Shown: one piece after another, positions 34,017 to 47,639 of the stretch
Numbering within the stretch: the stretch's first letter is position 1
Layout: every line of letters begins with the position of its first letter
NCBI RefSeq assembly: GCF_004798865.1
Contig: NW_025336087.1
Span: forward strand, 51,873,125 to 51,937,124
Direction: 5' to 3'
Origin: Varanus komodoensis
Lineage: Eukaryota > Chordata > Lepidosauria > Squamata > Varanidae
Length of the DNA: 64,000 nt
Made by a program: the position numbers and the translations under genes
Notes under the pieces: model-generated
Told to the model about the DNA's origin: nothing
Seen by the model: the letters and a program-made list of their open reading frames with translations, nothing else
The model's database searches: none

Positions 34017-37000
34017 CTCTCTATTCCCTTGTGTTGCAGTAGTAGCCTTTTTCCTTTTGACTCCCCAGACCTCCATATGTAGAGAATCAGGGCAAGCATC
34101 CAAGAATCCACCTGCATTCCTGAGAAATGGTACCCTCCTCCCTCTGCTATTTGCCACAGTAAGTCTTGGGCAAGTGATGGAGGCCCATGGCCTCAACCGG
34201 TACAGTACCAGCATGCAGTATTCTCAGGCAACCCAGTACTTTAGTAATGCTGGCCATTGACTGCTGCCCTGGACATTCCTAGGTGGAAGTTCATTCACAT
34301 TTGCATATTTTTAATATTTGCTTTGTTTACAGTCACAGTTTAACACTCCAAGTGTCTCGTAACCAAAGGAAACTAAACTATGCAGCATTGTCCTTAGACT
34401 ACTCCACATTCAGGGAAATGGGGTATTTCTAGAGATGCTTTTGGGCTCCATCATGGCACACAAGATTTCCCATGAGTTTATCCCAGCCAACCCCCATATA
34501 ATCCAGGTTAGGTATTAGAAAGATCTGCCATGGGAGCAGACAGCAGAGACCACTGGGCAGGCCAGCCCTCTCCAACACTTTTGGACCCATGGGCACGTTT
34601 GGGAATCTGCAAAACTGCTGTGGGCACCACCAAAAATGTCTAATGGTGGGAACGCTGCTTTGGGGTCCACTTGTTACATCTGTGAATCTTGGGCTGCACT
34701 TAATTATGCAAAAAAATGTTGTTTTGTATCTGCTGGACACTACAACATCTCTTTGATAAGGGTTTGCCTAATTCAGCTAATTGCTGGAGGCAGAATACAG
34801 CTAATGCTTCATTTAAACATGTGCGTTGGTAATGTCCAGTAGTTTCTTTTTGGAAGGAACTTATTACACAGATAATTTTTGTACTAGAACAGTCCTTAAC
34901 ACTCTTTGATGTACATACTCTTCAAGTTATGAAACCTGCTTCATGAAAATGAATAAATAGAAGTTGAATGGATTCTCTGTGCCCTTTTGGAAGTGAAAAG
35001 ACTGATATTATATAGATGCCAGCTTCAAATTGTTACTTATGTATAATTGTTAGAAATGTTTTGCATTTGATACAAACTCATGTATCAATATTTGGTCTAG
35101 AGATACTGTAAGAAGCACAAGTTTGGAATATTCAGAGATCTCTTCTGACTTCTTTCAGTCTCCACTGCTGAAATTCACCATACGGCAAATTGGCTGGGTC
35201 TGAAATCAATGGAGCTTCTGCAAATGTCCTGCGGTAGTTAACGGAAGCGGAAGCCCTGCTCATTGCTGCAGCTGAATCTGCTAAATACAGCTGTCATCTT
35301 AGCAGATACGGCAGAGCAAAAATTTCACCACAAGATGGCAGCATCACCAAATAAAAGGGAACTCCAGAAAGCAGCTAGGCATAATTTTAACAAGCAAATC
35401 TATGCCTCCAGCAGAGGCTGTACCATTGTGCTGTAGGAAACTAGCGTACTGGAGCTAGTAACATCTTTACCACAGAAAACCAGTATGAGTGAGGTCGTCA
35501 CAGGTAGAGCCATGCACAACTGAGCTCTCACTATGCACATTAAGGCATCTGTTAAGGCAAATTTTTGTAGCGTAAATGGATCATCTGCAACCTTATCCAA
35601 TACTGTCTGCATGCTAGTAGGATGCAGTTCCCTAGTGGACTGGGAAACCTGCAGTATTGAGGCCCTTGGAAGCCATTAGAAAGTCCATGGAGCAGGTCAT
35701 GACTGATTTGTCCTGTCCTAGAAATGAGCATTCCCACTCCTTGCCAGAAGTACTTATTTCTGTTTGCATTTGTGGTAGTCCTGTGAGTGAGTGGAACGTG
35801 CAGAGAACAATGGCACATCTGATATTATTGATTGTGCTCAGGTTTGCTTTATTTGACACTTCTCCCAAAACATATAGATTTCAGATACAAATCTAGGTAA
35901 ACCATCGGAACTGTTTTGTATGCCTTGATATGCCCCTCAAACCAGCTCAGGTGGTGTTGTCACATACCTGATACTTTTACATGCTGTAATTTTAGCCTAA
36001 GTATTAAGACTGTGTTCAGAGGTCCCTCTGTCACCTGACGTGGGGCACCAGTGCGGGACGCTGCAGAGGACTGTCCCGTCCCAAACCTATTGTGTTTCTG
36101 GCACCAGATGAACAGATCCTCTATCTTTCTGCTGATGCTCTCTCGCTTTTTATTTTTAGACTCAGTTGCATTGATATTAAACGTTTTTATTGTTCTCTAT
36201 TTTTATTCCAGAGCTACAAGCCACCTTGAGAGTTTCGAACTATATTGGCTGGCCTCACACTGTGACCTAATGCATCTGTTTAACGTTGTTGGATCCTCTT
36301 CACAGAAAAGTGCCTATCAATGCTTCCTATTTGCATAAATTACTAGGCAATTAAAAATAACACCCACAGTTGCCAAGACTGAAAGAGTCCACACAAAGAA
36401 ATGCAGGGCAGCCAACTGCAGCCCTTCATAGCACATCAAATGTTGCTCCGAAGAGTCCTCCCAATGCGTAGCGGCAGCTACTCAGGGGGTGCAGTCAGGA
36501 AAGGGGATGCCGTGGATGTGGGCAAGGCTGCGCACAGCCCTCTGGGTCACAGCCAGAATAATTAGCTGTGCAGAACACTGCATGTAACGCAGGCGATGCA
36601 AATGACGAGATCGTAGGTGGAAGCCTGCCACGGGAAAACAGTATTTGCCTGTCATAAAAATAGTGGCGGTCTGTGTGTGTGTGTCTGTGTGTGCGTGTGC
36701 TGTGAAAGGACAGACATGTCTCATGTCACTGTGTACATTTTAAAATCTCTTTTAAAAAAGATACATGTCATAAGATGTCTAGATAGATGCTCAGATCCCC
36801 CCCCATGTACTATATTTTGGGTCACCACTAATTGTTTCCACAGGTAATTAACTAGTGGTTATTCAGGTCCAGACGTGCATTACTCAGGTGTTGTATAGCT
36901 CTGTGTGGTTGCCTAGTGTCAACCTCTCTGGGAATGAACGAACATTACCTAGGAAATAATTTATATATAATACTGCCATCATCACAAAATATTATTGCAC

Positions 37001-39387
37001 TTCCCTTTTTGGGCTCCTCACAGTCCTTCTGTGAGTGCAGATTAGTTTTAGAAACCATCTTGCTTATTTAGGCTAATGTTGATTGCTACATGGAAGTGTA
37101 ATCAGAAGCCAGGTGAGCAGTTAAAAATGATTGGTTCCTCTCAATTTCCTTTCATTGGTTGTTGGAATTTCACTGATGGGGAACCAGGAGCTTTCTCTCT
37201 TCTCCAGAGAGCTTGGCTACAAGACAAATGAAATTCAGTGAAATCATTGCTTTAAACATGCTCAACTCTCTGTTAGATTGGAGCTGTTAGCACTGAAATG
37301 TCATTTCCAGAAATGCTGTCTCAGGTCAGCTGTGAAAAACTTCAAGGGAAAAATTACAGATATATCCAATTATCTCCTGGCACCTGTGTGCAATGTGCTT
37401 TTCCATGCATCTATTAAAAGCTGTATTTCCCAGAAGTATTAGCCATGGGGCAGCCTACAAGTTACTTAATGCAAAAGATGAGTACAATGTAACTACTGCT
37501 CTATGTTAATAGTAAAAGGAGAAGCACCAGCCTCTGGGCAATTATAAATGAACCTTGTTAATGTGTTTCAGTAATGGAAAGAAAGGCATCCAACTGTGTA
37601 AACTGTCTGTTTTGACACAGGTATAAAAGTCACATATTTTAAGAAGCAGTAAAAAAAAATCCAGTTAATAAGCATTGGTGTTCAGCATTTTTAAAGACCA
37701 CTATCCAAAGTTTCTCATTAACAAATGTGCTATCGTTTTATAAAATGGATCAAGCATTTGCAAATGGTCCCCACTCCCTGAAAAAAAAAAATGGGCATGT
37801 TAATGTGTCGTGCTCACTCACCTGGCAAGGAACAAAAGTGGGTTGGTTGTCCTGCAAACAGCCCACTATAAGCTTAACAGATGATCAGGTTCAACACGAA
37901 TTCATGGCCTCCGTCCTTGGTCCTCCTGAAGATATCCTGGGGGACGGGGACACCACAGGAGGCCCAAGTTGTCCTGCCCTCCCTACTAGAACTGCAAACC
38001 ATTTGGGGCTTGCCACAGATTTTTTTTTTAATTTTCTTGTTATTCTTTTTTTGCAGAGATAACAAAAGCAATTTGTCAAGCCAACTTTTGTTATCCCCAG
38101 TTCGACTGGTCCATAGCCAGTCCATTCCAAAGGCCCCAGAGGCATCTTGGGAAGATCCTCCCATGCTTTCCAAGGGACTTTTTGGAATTTTTATTGCACA
38201 GACATATTTGTGCAAAATGCTTTTAATTTTAAAAGCTAAATTAGGCTCAGTTGAACAATTACTAATCTTCATGGTTGTACAATTGTGAGGATTTGAACAC
38301 TTGGCTGGAACCCTTGGTACCCAGGGCAGCAGGTACCTGTCCTGGGCATTGCTCAGAAGAGGTTCCAAATAGATTTCCCTCCTTCAGGGAAATAAATTTC
38401 CCTCCTCCAGCTAACAATCAGAAAATACAAATGAAAATCATCCCATCCCTGGTAGTAATAAGATAAACCACTTTGTTGCAAGCTGCCTACCTCTGTACAC
38501 AACAGAAAGAACATGGTGGGTTTTCAAAAATCAAGTGAAGCCCAAATACAGTCTATTTATCAGAACAATATGAAAAGACAACCTGACAGTCCAGTCTGAC
38601 AGATCTTTTCAATGTGCAAATGTGGAACAATGAGGAAAAGCTGGATAGCAATTAGGGCACCACATCCCCAAATTAGAAACAATCTTACTTTATAAAATGT
38701 GGGGATGGTGAATAACCACTGATATGGAGACAATAGATGTGTCTTCCGCAGCTGTTCTTTCCTGGGTTGTGTTCCTGGACATCTTTCAACGTCAATTTGT
38801 ACTTTATAGTGGGTAATGGGGGGGGGGGGGGTGAACTTACTTGAAGAGAAATTGTAATTCATTAACTAGCTTACAAATCTTTTGGCCCAATTGCAGATAT
38901 AAGTTCTCCATAAAAAAATAAGGCTCTGTTGACTAGCTTAATACAGAAGGAAAAACAAACCATATATGAAAAATCAATGCCGAACAACCAATATCAGAAT
39001 CCATGCAGAAACTGAGGAGTTTGAGGGTGCTGTCCTGTGTAAGATTAGACAGAAAAAACAACCTGCAAAGACGCTTATTCTGTCTGCACTAGCACCTTTA
39101 GTCACAGAGAGTACACAGACACTTGCAATCAATCTAAAGTTTGCGTAAGTTTAAGTTTATAAGATAATATCAAAGTTCCTTAGATAGCCATGCAAGCTCA
39201 GTACACATATGAGCATTATGAACATAGTAAGTATTACTGATGAACTTTAAGTTTTGGCAGCATCCCTCATCTCGGCTAGCTGAGTATGCCTCTACATCAG
39301 TGCTTTATGAAGGGGTAATCAGTAGTTTCCCTGTGATGATCCTTGAGATGTACCCAGAGACATCCCAAAACAAGTTCTCTGCCATCA
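34017..39387. other. Large, mostly unique non-coding stretch
   Basis: No gene is recognised across about 5.4 kb. A segment at 34555-34650 (CTCTCCAACACTTTTGGACCC and later GCTGTGGGCACCACC) resembles the end of a hAT-type MITE common in reptiles, but no inverted partner is seen. A weak LINE-tail-like phrase lies near 36210-36235 (CTACAAGCCACCTTGAGAG). A TG-rich microsatellite is at about 36670-36703. ORFs at 37874-38368 overlap on both strands and have no family motif. G14 lies at 38818-38831. Confidence 0.35.
38818..38831 (+). repeat. Homopolymer run of 14 G
   Basis: Fourteen consecutive Gs in otherwise AT-leaning DNA; prone to slippage and sequencing error. Confidence 0.9.
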
Positions 39388-39632
39388 ATTTTATTATTTA
39401 TTGTTATGTATTCAATTTATATCCCACTTTTTTCCTTTCAAGGAACTCAGAGTGACTTACATAATTCTCCTCCTCATGATCCCATCCTCACAACAACAAC
39501 CTCGTGAAGTACGTTGCACTGAGAATCTGTCTGAAGTAACCCACTGAGCTCCCTGGCTGAATGAGGACTAGAATGCTGGTTTCCAGAGCCCCAGTCCAGC
39601 TCTCTTAAGCAGTACATGTCGCTGGCTCTCCA
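39388..39632 (-). mobile_element. MIR-like CORE-SINE, diverged
   Basis: Tail at left (TTATTATTTATTGTTATG, then TTTATATCCCACTTTTTTCC), core blocks CATCCTCACAACAACAACC and CTGAGCTCCCTGGCTGA, and head at right (CTCTTAAGCAGTACATGTCGC, then GGCTCTC). Same arrangement and orientation as 33783-34016 but clearly more diverged, so older. Confidence 0.75.
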
Positions 39633-40480
39633 CGTGACACGAAGGGAAGGCTGGGCCATTTACTTATCTTGTGCAACATGCAGTGTGTGGTATGAACAGA
39701 TTCCCTAACAGAGACATAATCTTTTAGGAGTACAGAAGTTCAAAATACCTATTTTTAGTTAGGGCATTGAACCATTTTGAAGAAACTCTTTGTGGCCATT
39801 TTCTTCTGGTGGGCAGGGATGAAGGCAAAGGGGTTTGTGCCAGATTGCCAAAAATACTACCAAGTTTTAGTGTAATGCTCCTAATGCTACTTAGAGGCCA
39901 GGGAGTAGCACTCCCAAATTAGAATGCACTAATATTCTGGGAAATATTCTAATATTCTGGGAAAGCATCAAATAAGCAGTGGTCAGGGGAAAGGGGGCAC
40001 GCCCCTCTAAGGACCATTACAGAGCCAAATTGGATCTCAGCTTCTGTATCCCTGCTTTATATGAAAGGGATTTTCACGGTTTCTCTAAGCTTCATCACTG
40101 GCACACCATTTCCCTTCTATTCTGAATTTATAGAAGCTGAGGGAGAAATCAGCATTCTGCTCAGTGGCTACATCTGCACAATCATGGAGAAGAGAAGCCA
40201 AGGTGCTTTCTCTTTCCACCACAACATGGTCTGAGTGTGCACCACACCATTTGCCTGGTTCCTCTGGTGACACACAGCTTGCCGCATCATCTGAAGGTGA
40301 CCAGGTGCAGTGGGGACTGCTTTGAAATCACTCCAGAACCCAAGCCAGCCCCCACTGCACAGACCAGGCAATGTACTGAGACCATAATGAGGCAAATCAT
40401 CAGGCACATACCCAGCAGGAGCTGAAGTGGGGAAAAGAAGCCACGATGGCCAGGTTCAGATGATCACAGGACAAAGAAGC
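39633..40480. other. Non-coding stretch with a short local duplication
   Basis: No gene is recognised. CTAATATTCTGGGAAA occurs twice at about 39929-39965. ORFs on both strands at 40085-40425 overlap and lack motifs. Confidence 0.4.
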
Positions 40481-40926
40481 CATACTGTGTCTAGTTCTGG
40501 ATGGAGAAAACTCCAGAGGAGAGCAATAGAAATGATCCAGGGCTTGGAAACACTTTCCTGTGAGGAGATACTAACCTTGAGAAGACTGAGGGGGAATATA
40601 ATATTATTCTATAAGTACTTCAAAGGCTGTCACAAAGAGGAAGGTCAAGATCTCACTTCATTGACAACAGAGTGGAGAACATAGAATAATCAAGCTGCGA
40701 CAACCAAAGTTCAGGCTAGATATAAGGAAAAGTTTCCTCACTGTCAGAGCAATATGACAATGGAACCAGCTGGCTAGAGAGGTGGTGGGCTCTCCCACAC
40801 TAGAGACATGCAAGGCAAAACTGGATGATCATCTGAGTAGAAAATGGTGACCTGCAACAGCAGGAGGATGAACCCAGTGGCCTGCATGGACCCTTCCGAG
40901 TCTACTATTCTGTCTTCTATGATCTG
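40481..40926 (+). mobile_element. CR1 LINE, 3' region
   Basis: Plus-strand CR1 fragment. Near the start, CAGAGGAGAGCAATAGAAATG corresponds to ORF2 QRRAIEMIQGLETLSCEE, a typical CR1 C-terminal segment (QRRATKMIRGLEHLSYEE type), followed by LRRLRGNIILFYKYFKGCHKE. The 3' part ends in CTATTCTGTCTTCTATGATC, a version of the CR1 terminal octamer repeat. It is 5'-truncated and contains frame breaks. Confidence 0.82.
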
Positions 40927-43900
40927 AACCTGGCCATGATATCAAAACAACCTGCATTACCCAGTATCTCTATCCAGGCATGCTGTATATGCATGATGTA
41001 AATATAATTGCTTTTCATAGCTTATTGCTCTGACTGGGAAATTCATTTATGAATGAGCAACAACAACATCAGTTTCTTTGAAATACCATCCTTTCTCCTT
41101 TATGCATGATGATAAAATGTGCAGAAACTCTGAAAATTCTCTTCCTAATTGGCTTGTTTTTATAGTTCAGAGCATTCACCATGGAAGAACATAGCCTGGC
41201 CCGGTGCCTTTGCTTCCTCTAAAGCACACTAAACTTGTATTAAAGCTATTAGCATTGCCTGCTGGCTGTGGAAAAACAACTCCATTGGCCTACCATATTA
41301 TCCCTTTGCAAACAGTGTTTGGGGAAAAGGCATTGCAATGTCTTGTTTGCCACCATTCCTTGAGCTTTCCTCTAAGTCTGCTTTTCTGCTGATAAGAGTT
41401 GGGTTGTCATAAAACCTGAACAAAAGTCAGCCATTGGTTTTACCAGTAGATCAACATCTGAGCCTTTTATTAACTTTCCTTTACTCCTTGCTTGCACAAT
41501 GGTGAATTCATCAGTGGCCACAGACTGTGGCAAACACTGTGTCACAGCAAGAGGTCAAAGATTTAATCCTTGGCCTCTCCAGTTAGAACAATCAAGTTGG
41601 AGATGATGGCAAAGATCCCAACTGAGACTCTGGCAGTCAGAGGGACCAATGCTAATTGCGGTAGCTGTGTTTGGGTACAATCCTGGAGCTGTGGAAGTGA
41701 AATTGCCCTTCCAAAGCTGTGCTGTCTCATGCTGGCCAGGATAAGAAGTGGCTTTAGTGGGATTTTTAGGCTGGGTGAGCCAATTTCCCACTGAAACCAA
41801 AAGGAGAAGAATTGGCTATACAAGCTGCAGTCTAGTATATTTGGGGCATAAGATTGCCCTGCTAGGGGGGCAGAGGGGCTTTAGATCCAGCAGATCCAAA
41901 GCTGCTTCCACTGCATCTCCAGAATACACTGCTTAGGCCTGTCACCAGAAGAAACATCCTCAATGATACCTTTACCCCCATAGAGTTCTCCATGGGAATA
42001 CCCAGAGCCTCTGGAACAAACATGGCCCATCCTATAGCTCCTCTCCACCAAACAAAGGACATATCTGCCCTATCTCTCATTATCATTAATAATTTGCAAT
42101 GATATCAAAGCAAAACAAACAATAAACAATAACATCACCAAAAGAATGTTACAAAGAAAAACAGATGAGCTATAACAACATCATTAATTCAAGAAAGAGG
42201 AAGAGAAGCAAAAGGGTTCTTGGGGTTACTGTTGTTTTTCTAAGCATTTTTTAAAAACTTCCCCAATGCATGAGCATCTCCCTAAATATCCGTACTGAGG
42301 GAAAATATAATAAAGGAAAGTGTAAATGAAAATGATTAGAGAAAGAAAGACAGGAAGGCATAAAGAGAGGGCAGGGTAGAGACAGGTGAGTTGAAATCCA
42401 TCACCAGAAACAGAGTCAGTTGAGTCAGGAAATGAGTATCTCCACATTTATCAGAACATACCACCTTTCACTGAATGGGATTAAGCACATCCATGCTCCT
42501 GCAGGTGCCTACTGAAGAGCACACAAAGAAAGGCATGGCTGGAAAACAACAGCAGAGCTGCTGAAGTTGGAAGAAATTTCCCTAAAAGTCTTCAGCCAAC
42601 AGCCCACCCAGCCCTGGATGATGACAATCTAACCATCTGCTTTGTTTTTGCTTTGTTTTAATAAAGGGCATTTTGATGAGTTTTGTATAGTGTGAGAGGA
42701 GGCCTGGCCCATGGCACAATTATGTAATCTTCTTTGCATTTATACTGCTATATACCCATGTGATATACTGAAAAATACTGTTGACAGGTATATGAGTTCA
42801 TAAATGCTCTTGTTAGCCAAGCAGTGAGTCGCAATCATACATCATTAGCATAAGGTTTTGGAGAGTGAAGGGAAATAGACATAACATTAGCGTTCCATTT
42901 CTTTACTGTACTATTCATTTTCAGAAAGAACTTGTTCCATATTCATCACTGAATGAAAAATTACCATCTACTGCACATATGTTTTTCTAACCACATGAAC
43001 TGTTTCCAGCTGCGCATTAAAATAAACTCTGGATTTTGACACTTCTGTTTCAAATACATATGCTAATATAAGCAGAGCATATATCTAAAAAAGCATGCAA
43101 GAAACTGACAACTGTGGAATAGATGTCCAAATGCAGCAACAGCGGCAAGCTTTACAGTGTATTGAAAGAGAGGTGTTTATCTTTGCAGACTTCTTGTACA
43201 AGTCTCCTGTAACACTCGGGGCTTCCTATTGGAACCACCTCCAGGCAGGGCTTGGATTGCTGTGTTTCGAATTTATACGATATAATATTATGTATTTTAA
43301 GTTTTTCTGTATGTTGTTTCAGGGGCCTGTCAGCCAAAAAGAATATGTTGGAATATGTAAATATTGCCATAATATGGCTCAGCAATAGCTTAACCCACCA
43401 TAACGCCACTTGTGTGTTCATTGGGGTCCTTATCTTGATCCTAGTCCTGAGAAATGAAAGCACCTTTAATATCTGGCCACTTGGTGTTCTCTTTTCTCTT
43501 ATGTGAAACTCAGGTGGTCCTAGGAGGCACAGCAGACACACTGTGGGCAACCACAGTGCTTGAGCAGGGAACAAATCCTCCTTCAGGTTCCCACCCCACA
43601 CTCAGGAAGCGATGATCAAAGGATAGGCTCAGGACCAGACTAGGAAAAACTAAAATGCTGTGCACCAGTTGTTGGTGTTTTGTTTTTTGTTTTTTAAGTC
43701 TTGCATGCCAGGGTGACAAACGTCACATAGAAATTTGACCCACAAATCATTCCTGGCTTTCGGTATGACTTAAAGAGCAAATTACTACCAGCTGTACAGA
43801 CTCAAATTGCCATATTCAGAAAAAATAAATTCTGCACTCAACACACATGCACACACAGCCTTTCAGATGGAAGGAAAAGTTGAGGCCCAGCTCCAGTGCT

Positions 43901-44176
43901 ATAGAGGATCTTATAATCAAATGCACTTACAGCATAAAGTTATAATAGTGATAAATATTGTATTGGAGCACTGTTTAATGCTTTCTGGTACAGTTTCTTA
44001 TATTTTCCACAGGTTTCTTGGAAATTAAAGCAGATCTAACAAAAATGCATCTTGCATGTTATTTATGAGAATTAAAAGACTGCTACTACATCATTAGAAA
44101 CATAAAAGCTCAGCTCCAGAATTGAATGGACTGAAGATCTAACAAGTCTTTCAGTATTTGAGCATTCTGGACATAC
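40927..44176. other. Mostly unique non-coding stretch
   Basis: No gene is recognised across about 3.2 kb. 41555-41660 (ATCCTTGGCCTCTCCAGTTAG, then GACTCTGGCAGTCAGAG) resembles a fragment of an interspersed repeat common in squamates; I cannot classify it. ORFs at 43152-43601 and 43252-43506 overlap on opposite strands. The plus one is hydrophobic (FIGVLILILVL) but has no family match I know. Confidence 0.35.
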
Positions 44177-44405
44177 CTCATATGTTGGCTACTGGTGTGC
44201 AGCAAAGAATTTCAGAAAAAGATCAGTTTATCCTTTATAGACTATTGTACAGCCTTTAATTGTGTGGATCATGAGAAGCCATGGACGACTCTGAAAGAAA
44301 TGGGTGTGTCTTAGCACTTGATTGTCCTAATGCATAATCTGTATCATGGACAAGAAGCTACAGTTAGGACAGAATACAGAGAAAGAGAATGGTTTGTCAA
44401 CGTCT
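44177..44405 (+). mobile_element. RTE LINE fragment (reverse-transcriptase part)
   Basis: Plus strand. The translation reads close to FQKKISLSFIDYCTAFNCVDHEKPWTTLKEMGV, then LMHNLYHGQEATVRTEY. This aligns with the BovB block FQKNIYFCFIDYAKAFDCVDHNQLWQVLKEMGV and GQEPTVRTGHG, so it is RT motif A and the following region. It aligns better at base level with the RTE copy at 62522-63642 (shared TATGTTGGCTACTGG, GGACAAGAAGCTACAGTT) than with the BovB copy. Stop codons and truncation at both ends make it dead. Confidence 0.78.
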
Positions 44406-44904
44406 CTGCATGCGTGGGTTTACTCTGGACTAACTCCTGAACTCTGTCTTGAACTCTTGAACCCTACCTATATAACATGAAGTGTCCACTAAAGATTTCA
44501 AAGTTGAGCTAAGTCCTGTATATGCAGATTTGTTTATGTCTTTTCTCCAGAACCATTGCCTTTGTTCTCCTGGGAAGGCTGACCTCAGGAATTATTCAGC
44601 CCCTTTCCCTGTATGCTGAGCCACAAAGACTATAACTAATCTCCAACACAGTTGTAGTTCTCAGCTTTGGATTGCTGTATCATTACTTGTGGAGCCAACA
44701 ACTAATTGTCACCAGCTAAAGGATTTGTGAAGAGTGCAACCACTGAGCCTCTGCTCTGGAATTTGCTGCAAGAGAAAAGCCTCACTACTTTGGCATATCC
44801 TGTGTCATAAAACCAGAGCGTGCGCTTGAGGAGTCAAGTGCACAAGAGTAAAATTGTCCAAGACTCTCTGGCATTTGGGCTACACAAAATTTCCACAACA
44901 TGGT
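44406..44904. other. Non-coding stretch between LINE fragments
   Basis: No gene or repeat boundary is recognised; it may include diverged LINE sequence. Confidence 0.35.
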
Positions 44905-45180
44905 TAAAGCAGATTTGTATAAATGTCATAGCATCATGGCAGACTTAGACAAATGGCTGGTGTAATTACAGGCAAAGGTCCAGGTAATTAAAACTGAAAT
45001 ATTACCAAAGCTTATTTTAATACTCCTTGGGATTCTGATTTCTGTTCCCCTTAAAAAAATTAAAAATGATCAAATATTTAGATTATTTTTGTGGGCACCT
45101 TTTGGAAAATATGCACAGCACATACCAATTATAACTGTCAGTCAGGAAAGTTGGACTGGGGTTGTTGATTTTATGAAATT
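44905..45180 (+). mobile_element. L1 LINE ORF2 fragment (decayed)
   Basis: The plus-strand translation contains VIKTEILPKLILILLGILISVPLKK followed by FRLFLWAP. This resembles the L1 ORF2 segment after the reverse transcriptase (IKMNILPRLLFLFQTIPI, then FIWG). A stop lies just upstream. Short and diverged, hence moderate confidence. Confidence 0.55.
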
Positions 45181-47639
45181 ACCGCAGACAAGTTGTTCCA
45201 ATCCAGGGAAGTGTGAGTGTTGAGGGCATAATTGAGACTAAGGTTCCAGACACATGACCCAGAGCTCTCCTGCCTTATCCATTCATACCCACACACTGAA
45301 CTTCAGGTCTCCTCGGAAGAAGAAGGGGGAGAAGGATCCATCCGAGGGGCTAGCAGCCATCAATGCTAAGCAACCCCTGCTCCTGCAGAGCCCGAAGACC
45401 TTACTGTTCCAGCTGGAGGAGTCTCCACCAGCGAACGGGGCTCTTGGCCAGATGCCAAACCCTACCTGCACAGCAGCCACAGGGATGAGGAGCCAGGCTG
45501 CTCCTTCAGGGCTGCCCACAAGTGTCTCGCTGGCTCCATGCAGCTTCTTTTCACATGTCGCTATTTTGGAGAAGGGAGAAGCCATGTAAGCACCACTTTG
45601 GATTAGGGCTGGCTCTAAACTCAGAAGAGGCGGACCTTCCAGCCCAGACAGAGCTTCTTCGTCAAAGTTAGGTGACAGCTCATGCAAGGTGCAAACTCCC
45701 GCTTCCGGCCAGTTAGCTACCAGATTCATGCTCTCTGCCCCAGCAAGCCACACACTCCCCCAACATCTCCTGCTGCCCCCAGAAAATGCATTATTTTTCC
45801 AAAGAGAGAATGGCTGTCTATTGCACTGTTCCATACTGCTCTTGGTGCTTTTGTTTTTCCTTGAAAACATTAAAAATAAATACATTTTCACATCACCCAG
45901 ATGTCCTGCAATTGGGCCACCCATGTTCCATCCCTGCTTGACTGGAGGAGAGCTGTCTGCTCAGGGTCATCTCTGAGCTGCCTGCCTCCATCTCCACCTG
46001 GGTAGCAGCGGTGGGCGAGGAGCTGTAGTACTGCATGGCACTTAGTGCTTCAGCATGGATGCCAGCCCCTAAAACCATTCTGCTTCTGCAGAGGAACACT
46101 AAAAGGCAACCCTTGCCACTGGAAGGGTCATACAGTTTAGCAAGCACACTGTTCTTACTTTTATTCTATTTTATTATCTGTTTAATGGATCATTGTAACC
46201 CCCTGCCCCCCAAGAGGGCTTCAGAAATTAAATCAATATTGTCATAAATACCACATAACAAAAGATTCCTAGGAGGGGCAAGCCATTAAACAAGCTTCAG
46301 CTTGTTTTTTCCTTCCCAAATAACTGCACTGACTTAGGATGGTAATGTGACCTCTTTTTACAGATGATGGTCCTGTATTTTGATGGTATCCATTATCTGA
46401 AGGCCTATCCAGAGCTGGCTGAAATATAAAGAACTATTAGAAGGAACAGCTGGGCCGTGAAGCTGTCCATCAGCAGCACTTGAAAAGCCAACTGAGATAA
46501 CCTGATCCTAATACACTATGGTGAGATGTACTGCTTTTCTCTTTAAAGTATGAGGTATTGTGTCTACATTTGTATCTATACATAAGGTATGCAAATTTTA
46601 TACAAATACATGAGTTCATTTGGCTCTTTTTTGATCATATGTGTTCTTTGACAGTCCAATGACAGCACACCAAACTTCTCACTCAATCTAACTCAGTTCA
46701 GAGACACCAAACATCCCTCCGTAGGATCTGAAGTGAGTAAAGTGTCATGATCCACAGAACTTTTCTGGAGATGTTTCTGTGCTGCTTGTTGTAAGCTGCC
46801 CAGGGAGCTTTAGCTATGGAGCAGTACAGACATGAAATTAAGAATACTATTAATAATAATAATTTTTAAAAATCTAGAAATGTGTGCTGCTTTCAGGCCA
46901 TCACTGAGCTCATCCTTATCTTGCCTTATTTGCCAGAGAAAAGGGAGTGGCAGACCTTGCCAATCATGTTTGCAAAGGTCAACTTGACATGACCCCAGGA
47001 GTCCACAGTCCACTTATCTTTTGAAATTAGCCCTGAGCACAGCAGGGTCACCAGGGCTTGCAGTTCGTTCTTTCCCCTGCTGTGCTCTAATGAAAGGCCA
47101 CCTACCCAAAGCCTCAGTTGCAGGAGGGAACAGGGACTGACTGCTAAGCTGCGCATTACCTCTTAAATGGGCTTCCCAGCAGTTTTCAGAGCCAGCATTA
47201 GCAGAACTTCTTGTGCTGTTCCGTTAGTTTCTGACACAAGAGCTGGAGAGAGGAGCAGAAGGCTAAAATAATTGGAAGGCTATTGATATAAGAGAAAAAG
47301 AGAGGCAGAACATAACCAGCCAGTGGAATGCTGATTATTCCTCGTTCCTTTTCTAAGTAAGGTGGCATTCTCTGGCCCTCCTTTAGAAATGGGCTGAATC
47401 AGAGTTGAATATAAACTGTCCACTGTGATCCTATAGATGTCTACTTGGATCTGTGCCACACTGAATTTACTGGAGTTTCTCCAGATTGCAGCCTTATTCA
47501 TTTAAAGCAGAAGTGGGTATCCCAATGAAGCTGGATTGCACTTACCATTTTCCCTTGGTCTGTATACCCCATGGGGATGCATTGGCCCATTTGAAGCACT
47601 TCTATCCTAAGCATCCTCAAACAAATGAAATAAAAAAAC
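45181..47639. other. Mostly unique stretch with a GC-richer codon-biased patch
   Basis: No recognised gene. The patch 45250-45600 carries a 111-codon plus-strand ORF, listed separately. A 213-codon minus-strand ORF (45283-45924) overlaps it and probably is its shadow. A LINE-tail-like phrase lies at 46785-46870 (TTGTAAGCTGCCCAGGGAGC). A palindromic MITE-like trace may lie at 47420-47500. Confidence 0.35.
45254..45589 (+). other. Unrecognised ORF, possible exon or retrocopy fragment
   Basis: The 111-codon frame from the ATG at 45254 ends at a stop at 45589. Its part 45308-45450 begins SPRKKKGEKDPSEGLAAINA and continues to GALGQ. Third-position G or C is about two thirds of codons by hand count, with AAG, GAG, CAG and CTG favoured, as in vertebrate genes. 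A possible splice acceptor CTTCAG ends at 45307, but no donor GT follows the conserved-looking part and the C-terminal third looks random. I do not recognise the protein. It could be a chance frame, a decayed exon or a piece of a retrocopy. Confidence 0.25.

Noticed and set aside
45283-45924. Minus-strand 213-codon ORF
   Set aside because: It overlaps the plus-strand frame that has better codon use. No domain seen; most likely an antisense shadow in a GC-richer patch.
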